A DNA stretch of 64,000 nucleotides from Nevskia ramosa DSM 11499 (GCF_000420645.1 NZ_ATVI01000006.1:682001-746000), one strand, 5' to 3'. Positions 48,772 through 58,014 are shown, counted from the first letter of the stretch. The notes: generated by a model not told the origin, from the letters alone. Numbers and translations are program-made.

Positions 48772-48835
48772 GCCCGCCAGCATTGATACCGCAGCCGAAC
48801 TGCGGGACATTGCCTGCACTGTTCGGAGTGCGCGC

Positions 48836-49585
48836 ATGAAAACGCTGGCGATCTACAACGTCAAAGGCGGCGTCGGCAAGACGGCCGCTGCGGTCAATCT
48901 GGCTTATCTCGCGGCCGAGTCCGGCCTGCACACCCTGCTCTGGGATCTCGATCCCCAGGGGGCTGCCACCTGGTACCTGCACGGTGAGGGTGCCAAGGCA
49001 CCGGACAAGGCGATCTGGCGGGGATCTTCACCGATCGGCAAGCGCATCGTCGAGACCCCGCATCACGAGCTTCTGCATCTGATTCCGGCCGATCTGGAAG
49101 CGCGCCATCTCGATGTCTGGCTGCGCAAGGACAACAACAGCCACGACACGCTGAAGAACCTGATCGAACCGCTGTCCGAGCAGTACTCGCTGCTGGTGCT
49201 CGACTGCCCGCCGAGCCTGTCGCACGTCGCCGACAACATCTTTGCCGCCGTCGATCGCATCCTGGTGCCGACGGTGCCGACGCATCTGTCCCTGCGTGCG
49301 CTGATGACCTTGATCGACTACTTCAAGGCCAACGAATTGCCGCGCACCCGGTTGCGGCCGTTCTGGTCGATGGCCGATCGTCGCCGCCTGCTGCACAAGG
49401 GCCTGATCGAGCAGCCGCCGAAAGCGATGAAGGATGTCTGTCAGGCGGTGATCCCCTACGCCTCATCGATCGAACGCATGGGCGAAACGCGGGCGCCGGT
49501 GGTGATCAGCGAACCTTCGAGTTACGCGGCCGAGTGCTATCGGGAACTCTGGGCCGAGAACGCCAACTACCTGCGGCGCGGTTGA
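48836..49585 (+). CDS. Orphan ParA/MinD-type ATPase
   Basis: 249 residues. The deviant Walker A motif is NVKGGVGKTAAAVNLA (Lys10 signature lysine, Lys15, Thr16), followed by LLWDLDPQGAATWYL and the Walker B-like LLVLDCPPSLSH. These proteins position DNA, protein complexes or organelles by ATP-dependent patterning. There is no parB-like partner, partition site or Tad/cellulose gene nearby, so its cargo is unknown; it should not be taken as the chromosomal ParA. It follows the PQQ dehydrogenase by 64 bp and meets the convergent hydroxyacid dehydrogenase gene with a 1-bp gap. Confidence 0.85.
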   Translation: MKTLAIYNVKGGVGKTAAAVNLAYLAAESGLHTLLWDLDPQGAATWYLHGEGAKAPDKAIWRGSSPIGKRIVETPHHELLHLIPADLEARHLDVWLRKDNNSHDTLKNLIEPLSEQYSLLVLDCPPSLSHVADNIFAAVDRILVPTVPTHLSLRALMTLIDYFKANELPRTRLRPFWSMADRRRLLHKGLIEQPPKAMKDVCQAVIPYASSIERMGETRAPVVISEPSSYAAECYRELWAENANYLRRG

Positions 49586-49586
49586 G

Positions 49587-50555
49587 TCAGCGGACGGTCG
49601 ACTGCACCAGCACGCGCGCGGGCTCGCCGCGCAGCGCCAGCAATACTTCTTCGACGGTCCGCTCGCGCAGTTCCTGGATCGCGTCCGGACTGGAGAACGC
49701 GATGTGCGGTGTCGCGATGACCCGCGGATGCCCGGTGATCGCGGCTGGCGGATTCGGCTCGCCGGCGATCACGTCGAGTGCCGCCGCATCGAGCTGGCCT
49801 GAATCGAGGGCGTCCAGTATCGCCGCGTTGTCGACCAACCCGCCGCGGCTGACATTGATGAACAGCGCGCCGCGCTTCATCTGCGCAAAACGATCGGCAT
49901 CGAACAGGTTCGAGGTGACGGCTGACAGCGGCAGCAGCGCGATCACCGCATCGGCCTGCGGCAACAGCGCCTCCAGCGTCATCCACTCGACCAGGGCGGC
50001 GTCATCACCAGCCGGCGGCGTGCGGCCACAGGCGATCACCCGCAAGCCCCAGCCCGACAGCTTGCGGGCGACAAGCTTGCCAGCGCGGCCGTAGCCGACG
50101 AGGCCGACCGTCAGCCCGCGGGTGCGCTTCAGACGGGCCTGCGCGGGGTCCCAGACGCCGCGTTTGACCTCGCGGTCCCACTGGACGATGCCGCGTGACC
50201 AGGCCAGCAGCATGGCCACCGCGTGGTCGGACACTTCCTCCACGCAGTAGTCGGGCACGTTGGTGACCCGGGCGCCGGCGGCCCAGGCCGCGTCGAGGGC
50301 GATGTTGTCGAGGCCGACGCCATAGCGGGCGACGATCGCCAGATCGCGGCAATGGCCGATCGCGGTGGCGGAGACTTCGGCCCAGCAGGTCATGATCGCC
50401 TGCGGCCGTTCGCGTTCGGCGATCGCGTCGATCTCGCGCTCCGGCAGCGCAGCCGAGCGGCCAGCGACGACGCGATGGCCGGCGGCTTCGAGCAGCCGGT
50501 GCTCGTAGTCGAGATCGGGCCAGGGATAGTCGGTGATGAACACGGTCTTTTTCAC
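49587..50555 (-). CDS. D-2-hydroxyacid dehydrogenase, CtBP-like
   Basis: 322 residues. NAD-binding fold GLTVGLVGYGRAGKLVARKL, with catalytic Arg in INVSRGGLVD, Glu in VIAGEPNPP and His in TPHIAFSSPDA. The segment ARYGVGLDNIALDAAWAAGA with NVPDYCVEEVSDHAVAMLLA is typical of the C-terminal-binding-protein branch of phosphoglycerate/glyoxylate reductases. It should reduce a 2-oxo acid with NAD(P)H. The substrate cannot be fixed from the sequence, and serA function is not implied. Confidence 0.88.
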   Translation of the reverse strand: MKKTVFITDYPWPDLDYEHRLLEAAGHRVVAGRSAALPEREIDAIAERERPQAIMTCWAEVSATAIGHCRDLAIVARYGVGLDNIALDAAWAAGARVTNVPDYCVEEVSDHAVAMLLAWSRGIVQWDREVKRGVWDPAQARLKRTRGLTVGLVGYGRAGKLVARKLSGWGLRVIACGRTPPAGDDAALVEWMTLEALLPQADAVIALLPLSAVTSNLFDADRFAQMKRGALFINVSRGGLVDNAAILDALDSGQLDAAALDVIAGEPNPPAAITGHPRVIATPHIAFSSPDAIQELRERTVEEVLLALRGEPARVLVQSTVR

Positions 50556-50701
50556 GGCCGCGACGCTAGCAGATTGCGACCGTTCCGGACGGCCGCGGGC
50601 AAACCCTCAAGCCTGCGTTCGATGCGCGACAGAGCGGTGCACTCGGCTAGGCTCTCAGCCACCAGGGCAAGCCCATAAAACCCGGATCAGGAGGAGACCG
50701 C

Positions 50702-51754
50702 ATGATCGACAACCCGTACTACTCGCAGGCCGTGCACGGCCCGTATGAAAGCTTCGACCTCGGCAATTTCGCGCTCGAGGACGGCGGCACGATCCGCGGC
50801 TGCCAGCTCGCGTACGCCACCTTCGGCACGTTGAATGCGGCCAAGGACAACGCGATCCTGATCACCACCTGGTTTTCGGGCACCTCGAAGATCATGGAAC
50901 AGGTCTACACCGGCGCCGGCCGGGCGATCGATCCGGCGAAATACTTCATCGTCATCGTCAACCAGATCGGCAACGGCCTGTCCTCGTCACCGCACAACAC
51001 GCCGTTCCCGGCCGGCATGGCCAACTTTCCGAAGGTGCGGATCGGCGACGACGTGCGTGCCCAACACCAGCTGCTGACCGAGAAATTCGGCCTCACCGAA
51101 CTGGCACTGGTCACCGGCGGCTCGATGGGCGCCCAGCAGACCTACGAATGGGCGGTGCGCTATCCGGACATGGTCAAGCGCGCGGCACCCTTGGCCGGTA
51201 CCGCGAAGAACACCATCCACGATCAGCTGTTCGCCGATACCCTGAGCGAGGCGATCACCTCCGATCCCGGCTACAACAACGGCTGGTACTCATCGCACAT
51301 GGACGTTCGCGATGGCCTGCGCCGCCACGCGAAGCTCTGGGGCGTGATGGGCTGGAGCACCGAGTTCTACGCCCAGGGCCGCATGGCCGCGATCGGCTTC
51401 TCGTCGCTCGACGACTTCGTCACCAACTTCATGAACGGCTTCTTCGGCGTCATGGACCCGAACGCGCTGCTGGCGATGGCCTGGAAGTGGCGTAACGGCG
51501 ATGTCAGCCGCCACACCGGCGGTGATCTCGCGGCGGCGCTCGGGCGGATCAAGGCGAAAACCTTCGTCATGCCGATTGCCACCGACATGTTCTTCCCGCC
51601 GGTCGACTGCGAGCGCGAAGCGAAATTGATTCCGGGTGCGGAGTTCCGGCCGATCCAATCGATCGACGGCCATCTGGCCTTGTTCGGCGCAGACCCGGGC
51701 TACGTCCCGCAGCTCGACAAGCATCTGGCCGAGCTGCTCGCGACACCGGTGTGA
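50702..51754 (+). CDS. MetX-like alpha/beta hydrolase
   Basis: 350 residues of the homoserine acetyltransferase-like alpha/beta hydrolase family. It has the oxyanion/N-terminal signature LAYATFGTLNAAKDNAILIT, the nucleophile elbow VTGGSMGAQQTYEW with the catalytic Ser, Asp in MPIATDMFFPP and His in IDGHLALFG. True MetX enzymes have GGSMGGMQALEW and other substrate residues, so this is probably a related esterase or acyltransferase. A good ribosome binding site (AGGAGG) precedes the ATG at 50702. Confidence 0.82.
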   Translation: MIDNPYYSQAVHGPYESFDLGNFALEDGGTIRGCQLAYATFGTLNAAKDNAILITTWFSGTSKIMEQVYTGAGRAIDPAKYFIVIVNQIGNGLSSSPHNTPFPAGMANFPKVRIGDDVRAQHQLLTEKFGLTELALVTGGSMGAQQTYEWAVRYPDMVKRAAPLAGTAKNTIHDQLFADTLSEAITSDPGYNNGWYSSHMDVRDGLRRHAKLWGVMGWSTEFYAQGRMAAIGFSSLDDFVTNFMNGFFGVMDPNALLAMAWKWRNGDVSRHTGGDLAAALGRIKAKTFVMPIATDMFFPPVDCEREAKLIPGAEFRPIQSIDGHLALFGADPGYVPQLDKHLAELLATPV

Positions 51755-51773
51755 AGCGGCTCGCGAACGGGCC

Positions 51774-52874
51774 CTAACCGCCGTCCGGTAGGATCGCCAG
51801 CAGCCTGGCGAGCCGAAGCCGGAGGGCGGCAGCGTCCGGAGCGGTTACCGTCGCGTGGCCGATCTTGCGCTGCGGCTTCGGCATCTTGCCGTACAGGTGC
51901 GTGTGCACGCCTTCCAGCGCACTCGCCGCTTCCAGCTCGGGCGCCAGGCCGATGTAGTTGACCATCACCGAAGCGCCGCGCAGCGCCGTGGAACCCAGCG
52001 GCAGGCCGGCGATCGCTCGCAGATGGTTTTCGAACTGCGACGTTTCCGCGCCTTCGATGGTCCAGTGTCCGGAGTTGTGGACGCGAGGCGCGATTTCGTT
52101 GGCGATCAGCTTGCCGTCGGCAACGAAGAACTCGAAAGCCATCACGCCGACATAGCCCAGATGCTCGGCCACACGGCGTGCGTAGTCCTCGCCCTGCGCC
52201 TGCAGCGGATCGTTCACGGTCGGCGTGGCGGTGCGCAGGATGCCGGCGCGGTGAACGTTCTCGACCAGCGGATAGAAGGCCATCTGGCCGTTCTGCGCCC
52301 GCACCGCGAGGCAGGACAGCTCGCGCTCGAACGGCACGAAGGCTTCCAGGATCAGCGGCTGGCTGCCGATCGACGCCCAGGCGGCATCGAGATCGGCCGA
52401 TATGCGCAGCACCGCCTGACCCTTGCCGTCATAGCCCATGCGCCGCGTCTTCAGCACCGCCGGCAAACCGGTGATGGCCACGGCGCGATCGAGATCGGCG
52501 CGCGAATCGACGGCAGCGTGCGTTGGCACCGGAATGCCCAGCGATACGAACAGCGCTTTCTCCGACAGCCGATCCTGACCCGCAGTCAGCGCCCGCGGCG
52601 CCGGGTGCAGCGGCACGCGGGCAGCGACGAATTCGGCAGCCGCATTCGGCACGTTCTCGAACTCGTAGGTCGCGATGTCGACCCGCGAGCAGAACTCGGC
52701 GAGCGCGGTCTCGTCGCCGTAGTCGGCGTGGATGTGTTCGCCCAGCGGCGCGGCACAGGCTTCCGACGCAGGATCGAGAAACACGAAATCGACATCGAGC
52801 GGATAGCCGGCCAGCGCCAGCATGCGACCGAGCTGGCCGGCGCCGAGCACGCCGATCTTCATTCCCGTTTTCAT
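51774..52874 (-). CDS. purK: 5-(carboxyamino)imidazole ribonucleotide synthase
   Basis: 366 residues. PurK makes N5-CAIR from AIR, bicarbonate and ATP in purine synthesis. It has the preATP-grasp start KIGVLGAGQLGRMLALAGYP, the ATP-grasp core LKTRRMGYDGKGQAVLRI and FVPFERELSCLAVRAQNGQM, metal ligands in FEFFVADGKLIANEIAPRVH, and NSGHWTIEGAETSQFENHLR near the end. It lies 20 bp after purE, and the two act in sequence. Confidence 0.97.
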   Translation of the reverse strand: MKTGMKIGVLGAGQLGRMLALAGYPLDVDFVFLDPASEACAAPLGEHIHADYGDETALAEFCSRVDIATYEFENVPNAAAEFVAARVPLHPAPRALTAGQDRLSEKALFVSLGIPVPTHAAVDSRADLDRAVAITGLPAVLKTRRMGYDGKGQAVLRISADLDAAWASIGSQPLILEAFVPFERELSCLAVRAQNGQMAFYPLVENVHRAGILRTATPTVNDPLQAQGEDYARRVAEHLGYVGVMAFEFFVADGKLIANEIAPRVHNSGHWTIEGAETSQFENHLRAIAGLPLGSTALRGASVMVNYIGLAPELEAASALEGVHTHLYGKMPKPQRKIGHATVTAPDAAALRLRLARLLAILPDGG

Positions 52875-52894
52875 CGGAGCGTGGTCGCGGGTGA

Positions 52895-53407
52895 TCAGGG
52901 CAGCGGCAGCGCGCCGTCGTTCAGCACTTTCGCAGTCTGGGCAGCGCGGAAGGCATCGAGCTTCGCTGCCAGAACTGGATCGGCGGTCGCGAGAATCGCG
53001 CAGGCCAGCAGCGCGGCATTGGTGGCGCCAGCCGCGCCGATCGCCAAGGTGGCGACCGGAATACCGGCCGGCATCTGCACGATCGACAGCAGCGAATCGA
53101 CACCGGACAGCATCCGCGACTGCACCGGCACGCCGAGTACAGGCAAACGCGTCTTCGAAGCCGCCATGCCCGGCAGATGGGCCGCGCCACCGGCGCCGGC
53201 GATGATCACCTTCAGGCCGCGCGCCGCAGCGTTGCCGGCGTAGTCGAACAACAGATCCGGCGTGCGATGCGCGGAAACCACGCGGGTTTCGTAGGGCACG
53301 CCGAGTTCGCCGAGCATGCGCGCCGCGTGTTCCATCGTCTCCCAGTCGGAGCGGGACCCCATGATGACGCCCACCAACGGCGCGGGCTTGGATGCGGGTT
53401 CTGACAC
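52895..53407 (-). CDS. purE: 5-(carboxyamino)imidazole ribonucleotide mutase
   Basis: 170 residues, class I PurE, which converts N5-CAIR to CAIR. It has [20 protein letters not shown], the catalytic loop [11 protein letters not shown] with His, and [17 protein letters not shown] followed by [20 protein letters not shown]. Presence of purK next to it confirms the class. It is the first gene of a purEK pair. Confidence 0.98.
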   Translation of the reverse strand: MSEPASKPAPLVGVIMGSRSDWETMEHAARMLGELGVPYETRVVSAHRTPDLLFDYAGNAAARGLKVIIAGAGGAAHLPGMAASKTRLPVLGVPVQSRMLSGVDSLLSIVQMPAGIPVATLAIGAAGATNAALLACAILATADPVLAAKLDAFRAAQTAKVLNDGALPLP

Positions 53408-53510
53408 GTTGCGGGAATTCCGGTGACGGCTGGTACCAAGAGGGCGGCGATTATTTCACCGGCGCAGGCAAACCGCATCCTGACGCTGGTGAGAGACGAT
53501 TGCGCTGGAA

Positions 53511-54254
53511 TCAGGGCGCGACGAGATCGAAATCGGCGTTGACGCTGGCGTTGTAGCGAATCTGCCCGGCCGAGAAGCCAAGTGCCTCGTTGCCGGACTC
53601 CGGCGCTGCATCGGCTGCGGACATCATCAAGACACGGCTCTTCTGCGCCATCGGCGCCGGAACGAACTCGGCGTTGGCATTCAGCGTGTGGACGGCGCCG
53701 AGCTTCACACCGAGCGCATCGGCCAGCACCTTGGCCTTGGCGCGTGCGTCTTCGGCCGCCTTGGCCAGCGCTTCGCGAGTCAGCGCTTCGGCTTTCGAGG
53801 ATTCCAGCTGCGGGTCCGACACGTTGTTGATGCCAGCAGTCGTCGCTTTCAGCAGCACGTCGCCGATCTTGTCGAGATCGCGCACGACGATCTCGATGCC
53901 GCGGGTCAGCTGGTAGCCGAGAAACTTGCGGCCGCCCTTGGCGCTGTAGTCGTACTGCGGCTGGATGCTCAGGCCCGCAGTCGAGATGTCGGCGTCGGCG
54001 ATGCCCAGCGCTTTCACCTGCGCCAGATAGTCACGAACGATGCGGCTGACTTGATCCTGCGCGGCGCGCAGATCGAGCTTGGTGGTTTCAACCTGCATCG
54101 AGATACGGGCGCGATCCGGCGTGGCGGTCACTTCACCGCGACCGCTGACATTGACCGAACGGCGGTCCGGCAAGGTATCGGCGGACAAGGGCAGCGAGGT
54201 GGCAACGAGAAAGACGCAGCTCAACAGGGCCGCGGAAGCAGTGATGGGGCGCAT
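53511..54254 (-). CDS. SIMPL domain protein (DUF541), periplasmic
   Basis: 247 residues from the ATG at 54254, with a signal peptide ending LPLSADT. The SIMPL pattern is present: RSVNVSGRGEVTATPDRARI at the start, then GLSIQPQYDYSAKGGRKFLG, DKIGDVLLKATTAGINNVSD and a helix AKAAEDARAKAKVLADALGV near the C-terminal third. Members (E. coli YggE) are periplasmic, often linked to oxidative stress, and their mode of action is unknown. An earlier in-frame start gives a poor, non-signal N-terminus. Confidence 0.9.
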   Translation of the reverse strand: MRPITASAALLSCVFLVATSLPLSADTLPDRRSVNVSGRGEVTATPDRARISMQVETTKLDLRAAQDQVSRIVRDYLAQVKALGIADADISTAGLSIQPQYDYSAKGGRKFLGYQLTRGIEIVVRDLDKIGDVLLKATTAGINNVSDPQLESSKAEALTREALAKAAEDARAKAKVLADALGVKLGAVHTLNANAEFVPAPMAQKSRVLMMSAADAAPESGNEALGFSAGQIRYNASVNADFDLVAP

Positions 54255-54401
54255 GGCAGTTCGGGGCAGTCTTCGGAACGAGCCCGGATGCTGCAACGCC
54301 CGGCAGCGAACGGCAAGCGCGATCGCGCTTTGGAGGCTGCGCCGGGTCCCCGAATCCCCGGCGTTTGGAGACAAGGGCTAAACTTGAACGGATACGCCCG
54401 G

Positions 54402-54992
54402 ATGTCCGGCGTGCCTGAGTTTGATTCCGAGCCTGAGCTGCCCATGTCGTACATGCACCAAACCGTGATCCTGAGCCGAGAAGTGATCGGCGTGCTGATT
54501 CCTGCCGGCACGCGGGTCGAGCTGCCCGAGGGCGCGGATGCAACCATCACGCAGGCACTGGGCGGCAGCTACACGGTCGAGGTGCAGGGCCATCTGTTCC
54601 GCATCGACGGCAAGGATGCCGACGCGCTCGGTTTCGAGCCGACCGGCGACATCATTCTTGCGGCCGATGCCAGCGAAGAGGAAGTGACCGCTGCGGTGCG
54701 CAAGCAGCTGGAAACGGTCTACGACCCGGAAATCCCGATCAACATCGTCGAGCTTGGCCTGGTCTACGACTGTCGCCTCGAACCGGCCGCCGACGACGGC
54801 TGGAAGTTGCACGTGGTGATGACCTTGACTGCCCCCGGCTGCGGCATGGGCGACGTGCTGGTAAACGACGTCAAGACCAAGGCGCTGCAAGTGCCGATGG
54901 TGCGCGAGGCGGACGTGGAGCTGACTTTCGATCCACCGTGGACGCAGGACATGATGAGCGACGCGGCCAAGCTGCAGGCGGGCTTCCTGTGA
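54402..54992 (+). CDS. sufT: Putative Fe-S assembly protein SufT (DUF59)
   Basis: 196 residues. SufT-type proteins help mature Fe-S proteins. The N-terminal SufT extension VILSREVIGVLIPAGTRVEL with TITQALGGSYTVEVQG precedes the MIP18/DUF59 domain (about 110-190), which has VYDPEIPINIVELGLVYDC and TLTAPGCGMGDVLVNDV with the conserved cysteine. The ribosome binding site is weak and the start could be the ATG at 54444 instead. It overlaps apaG by 4 bp (GTGA). No other suf or isc genes are nearby. Confidence 0.88.
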   Translation: MSGVPEFDSEPELPMSYMHQTVILSREVIGVLIPAGTRVELPEGADATITQALGGSYTVEVQGHLFRIDGKDADALGFEPTGDIILAADASEEEVTAAVRKQLETVYDPEIPINIVELGLVYDCRLEPAADDGWKLHVVMTLTAPGCGMGDVLVNDVKTKALQVPMVREADVELTFDPPWTQDMMSDAAKLQAGFL

Positions 54993-55372
54993 CCAACACC
55001 CTGACCCGCGGCGTGCGCGTGATCGTGGCGCCTCGCTATGTGCCGGAGCAGTCCGAGCCCTCGCGTTCGCACTACCTGTTCAGCTACCAGGTGACGATCC
55101 GCAATGATGGCGACGAGACCGTGCAGCTGCTGTCACGGCACTGGATCATCACCAACGGTGAAGGCAAGACCGAGGAAGTGCGCGGCCTTGGCGTGATCGG
55201 CTTCCAGCCCAAGCTCGAACCCGGCGAACAGTTCCAGTACACCAGCGGCTGCCCGCTGACCACGCCGGTCGGCACCATGCATGGCAGCTACCAGATGGTC
55301 ACCGATGGTGGCGACAACTTCGACGCGCTGATCGAGCCATTCCGGCTTGCCGTGCCGCGCGTTCTCAACTGA
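54989..55372 (+). CDS. apaG: ApaG domain protein
   Basis: 127 residues (E. coli 125), starting at a GTG that overlaps the sufT stop. It has the ApaG Ig-like fold pattern: YLFSYQVTIRNDGDETVQLL, then RHWIITNGEGKTEEVRGLGV and IGFQPKLEPGEQFQYTSGCP with TMHGSYQMV. Its function is unknown; it is often found near apaH or ksgA, neither of which is here. Confidence 0.94.
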   Translation: MTNTLTRGVRVIVAPRYVPEQSEPSRSHYLFSYQVTIRNDGDETVQLLSRHWIITNGEGKTEEVRGLGVIGFQPKLEPGEQFQYTSGCPLTTPVGTMHGSYQMVTDGGDNFDALIEPFRLAVPRVLN

Positions 55373-55384
55373 CGCGAACTCGCT

Positions 55385-55696
55385 TCAGCGAACCGAGCCG
55401 GTGATGCTCGGGTCCATGCGGCGCAGCGCATCCAGCGGATTGGTCTCACCGGTCTGCCTCAATTCTTCTGCGCTGTAGCTGCGTCCGGCAACGCCGAGAC
55501 AGTCGCGCTTCTTCGACTTGATCCGCGTGCCGGTGTCGCGCACGCAGTTCGGCTGCCGTGAATCGCTATCGTTCCTGGCGGGAGCCGATTCGGTCGGGGT
55601 CGACGGGCTTGCGGGTTCAGCCGCAGATGCGGCGCCAAGCAGCAGCGAACCGAGCGCAAGGCTGGCCAGCAGCTGGCGGACAGGGCTTCTGTTCAT
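55385..55696 (-). CDS. Small exported protein with a two-cysteine motif
   Basis: 103 residues. A signal peptide (LLASLALGSLLLGAASA) is followed by a short Pro/Ser/Thr-rich stretch and a conserved-looking C-terminal core: NCVRDTGTRIKSKKRDCLGV (Cys51, Cys66) then GRSYSAEELRQTGETN. Similar short proteins with Cys...TGTRI...Cys...GRSYS are common in proteobacteria, but I know no function. It probably has one disulfide in the periplasm. The dsbA-like gene lies 145 bp away on the same strand. Confidence 0.7.
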   Translation of the reverse strand: MNRSPVRQLLASLALGSLLLGAASAAEPASPSTPTESAPARNDSDSRQPNCVRDTGTRIKSKKRDCLGVAGRSYSAEELRQTGETNPLDALRRMDPSITGSVR

Positions 55697-55841
55697 CGCG
55701 GGTTCTCCGTCATGGCCGCATCGGAAACGGTGCGGTAACAGCACCGTTCAGACCGTGGCCGAGGATAAGCCGTTCCCCGCGTTTCGATATCCAGCCTCCG
55801 AAACCGGTGCGCGACCGGTCCGGAGGCTAGGCATCAAATGC

Positions 55842-56492
55842 TTACTTGCGGCTCTTGCGGATCTTGTCGATCAGGAAATCGACGGTCTTTGCGGCGGTTG
55901 GCGAGCCGGGAACCGCGTAGGTGCCACCGACGATCAGGATCGGCACGCTGCGGATCACGTAGGTGCGAGCCAGCGCTTCGCCGCGGCGCATGCCGGAATC
56001 GACGACGAAACTCGCGGCAATGCCATCGAAATCAGCCGGCTTGATGCCGGCGACGGCGACATACAGCTCGCGGATCGCTTCCAGCGATGCCATCTGCTGA
56101 TGTTGTTCGTGAATCGCGGCGAACAGCGGCTTGTGGGTCTTGTCGAGAATGCCGAGCGTCTGGGCGATGTAGAACGCGCGAGCGTGCACTTCACCTTCAG
56201 GACGGCCCAGCGTGTTCGGCACGCGGATGAAATCGACGTCGGCCGGCTTGGTCTTCAGCCAGGCTTCGACGGTTGGTTCCAGCGCGAAGCAATGCGGGCA
56301 GCCGTACCAGAAGAACTCCTCCACCGTGATCCGCTTCGGATCGGCCGGCTTCTGAGGCGACGGCACTTCGGTGTAGTCCCTGCCCAGCTGGAAATCACCG
56401 GACGGGGTGCTGTCAGCGGCGCTGCAGGCCACGCTGAACAGGGCAAGCGTGGCGAGCAGGCCGCCAGCGACGAAGTTCTTGAGGGTACGCAT
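55842..56492 (-). CDS. dsbA: Thiol:disulfide oxidoreductase DsbA
   Basis: 216 residues. A signal sequence (LLATLALFSVACSA) exports it; Cys23 could be lipidated but the -3 residue is poor for a lipobox. The thioredoxin fold with helical insert has active site Cys65-Pro-His-Cys68 in EEFFWYGCPHCFALEPTVEA and the cis-Pro loop in VIRSVPILIVGGTYAV. DsbA oxidises cysteines of periplasmic proteins. It is adjacent to cytochrome c4, a common pairing in Pseudomonas and Xanthomonadales. Confidence 0.95.
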   Translation of the reverse strand: MRTLKNFVAGGLLATLALFSVACSAADSTPSGDFQLGRDYTEVPSPQKPADPKRITVEEFFWYGCPHCFALEPTVEAWLKTKPADVDFIRVPNTLGRPEGEVHARAFYIAQTLGILDKTHKPLFAAIHEQHQQMASLEAIRELYVAVAGIKPADFDGIAASFVVDSGMRRGEALARTYVIRSVPILIVGGTYAVPGSPTAAKTVDFLIDKIRKSRK

Positions 56493-56510
56493 GAGGCTCC
56501 TTGGGTGGCC

Positions 56511-57140
56511 TTACTGCAGGCCTGACAGGTAGGAAGACAGCGCGTCGATCTCGGCATCGGTCAGATACTTCGCAACGGCGGCCATCATCAGACCATTGCC
56601 TTCCTTGCCGCGTTCCCCAGCACGATACGCACGCAGCTGGGTCGCCACATAGCCGCTGTTCTGGCCGCCGATATGCGGGTAGGCCGCGGCCGGATTGCCC
56701 GCGCCCTTCGGACCGTGGCAGGCCGAGCAGGCCGCCAGGCCGCGTGCGGCATCACCGGCGCGATACAGCTTCTGGGCGACCGGCACCGAAGCTTCGCTGG
56801 CGACGCCCGGCACGGCGGGCTGGGCCGCGAAATAGGCGGCGAGATCGGCCATGTCCTGATCCGACAGCGCAGCCGCCTGGCCGGCCATCACTGGATTGGC
56901 GCGCTTGCCGCCCTTGAAGGCGACGAGCTGGTTGTGAACGTACTTCGAACCCTGGGCGGCGAGCTTCGGCCACTCCGGATTGATGCCACCGTTGCCACCG
57001 GCGCCGTGGCAGGCGCCGCAGACCGCGGCCTTGGTCGCGCCGGCGGCAGCATCGCCCTTGACGAACGGATCCTGGGCGGCGCCTTCAGCAAACGCGGCGA
57101 CAGGGACGCACAGTGCGAGGGCGAGCAGTACACGCTTCAT
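56511..57140 (-). CDS. Diheme cytochrome c4
   Basis: 209 residues from the ATG at 57140. A signal peptide (KRVLLALALCVPVAAFA) is followed by two cytochrome c domains, heme sites Cys41-Gly-Ala-Cys-His45 and Cys138-Ser-Ala-Cys-His142. Methionines at NPVMAG and GLMMAAVAKYLTD are probable axial ligands. Cytochrome c4 carries electrons in the periplasm to terminal oxidases. It is divergent from engB. Confidence 0.95.
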   Translation of the reverse strand: MKRVLLALALCVPVAAFAEGAAQDPFVKGDAAAGATKAAVCGACHGAGGNGGINPEWPKLAAQGSKYVHNQLVAFKGGKRANPVMAGQAAALSDQDMADLAAYFAAQPAVPGVASEASVPVAQKLYRAGDAARGLAACSACHGPKGAGNPAAAYPHIGGQNSGYVATQLRAYRAGERGKEGNGLMMAAVAKYLTDAEIDALSSYLSGLQ

Positions 57141-57220
57141 GAAACACTCCGGCAGGCAAAGGCGCGTGGTGCAGGCCGCACTACGCGCATAATGATCAAT
57201 TGGAGCGCGAATCTTACACG

Positions 57221-57916
57221 ATGACCCCCGGTACAACGAAAGCAACAACGAAAGCGGCAAGCAAAGAGCCGGCCCCGACACCGCCGCCGAATCTCTACGC
57301 CCGTGCGAGGTTCCGGATGTCCGCCGCCCAGCTCAGCCAGCTGCCGACGGATGGCTGGCCGGAAGCGGCGCTGGTCGGCCGCTCGAACGCCGGCAAGTCG
57401 AGCGCGATGAACGTCATCTGTCAGCAACATGGTCTTGCGCGCGTATCGAAAACGCCCGGCCGCACCCAGCTGATCAATCTGTTCGACATCGAGGATCGTG
57501 CCCGCCTCATCGATCTGCCCGGCTACGGCTTCGCCCAGGTGCCGATCGCGGTCCGCAACGCCTGGGGCCAGCTGGTGGGTGGTTATGTCGAGAAGCGCGA
57601 CGTGCTGAAAGGCATCATCGTGGTCATGGACATCCGCCATCCGCTCACAGAGCTGGACGTGCAGATGCTCGAATGGTGCCGCGATCGCCTGCTCAATGCG
57701 CATGTGCTGCTGACCAAGGCAGACAAGCTCAGCTATGGCGCCGCCAAGAACACGATGCTGAAAGTTCAGCGCGAACTGAAGGACTTCGATCCGAACATGA
57801 CCACGCAGATGTTTTCGGCGACCGCCAAGACCGGCGTCGACGAAGCGCGGGCGCGGCTCGATGACTGGCTGGGGTTCGCGGCGCCTGTTTCGGACCCGAT
57901 CGACGAACCCGGCTGA
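57221..57916 (+). CDS. engB: Ribosome biogenesis GTPase EngB (YihA/YsxC)
   Basis: 231 residues from the ATG at 57221. A Lys/Pro/Thr-rich N-terminal tail of about 20 residues precedes the TrmE-Era-EngB-type G domain: ALVGRSNAGKSSAMNVIC (G1), TPGRTQ (G2), DLPGYGFAQVP (G3), LTKADKL (G4) and SATAKTG (G5). It is needed for assembly of the large ribosomal subunit. It faces polA across a 438-bp gap, the same arrangement as in E. coli. Confidence 0.96.
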   Translation: MTPGTTKATTKAASKEPAPTPPPNLYARARFRMSAAQLSQLPTDGWPEAALVGRSNAGKSSAMNVICQQHGLARVSKTPGRTQLINLFDIEDRARLIDLPGYGFAQVPIAVRNAWGQLVGGYVEKRDVLKGIIVVMDIRHPLTELDVQMLEWCRDRLLNAHVLLTKADKLSYGAAKNTMLKVQRELKDFDPNMTTQMFSATAKTGVDEARARLDDWLGFAAPVSDPIDEPG

Positions 57917-58014
57917 CACCCGGGTAATTACAACCAGCCTGAACGGATTGGCAGGTTTGCCCGCGCTCGATTAGCATCAAGTCCTGGTTGTTGGCTGGCC
58001 GCTGATCGCCGGGC

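Noticed and set aside
48836-49585. Calling this gene the chromosomal parA
   Set aside because: No parB follows and the usual mnmG-rsmG-parAB context is missing; it is better left as an orphan ParA-type ATPase.
50702-51754. Homoserine O-acetyltransferase (metX)
   Set aside because: The nucleophile region differs from the MetX consensus and no methionine genes are adjacent; only the superfamily is supported.
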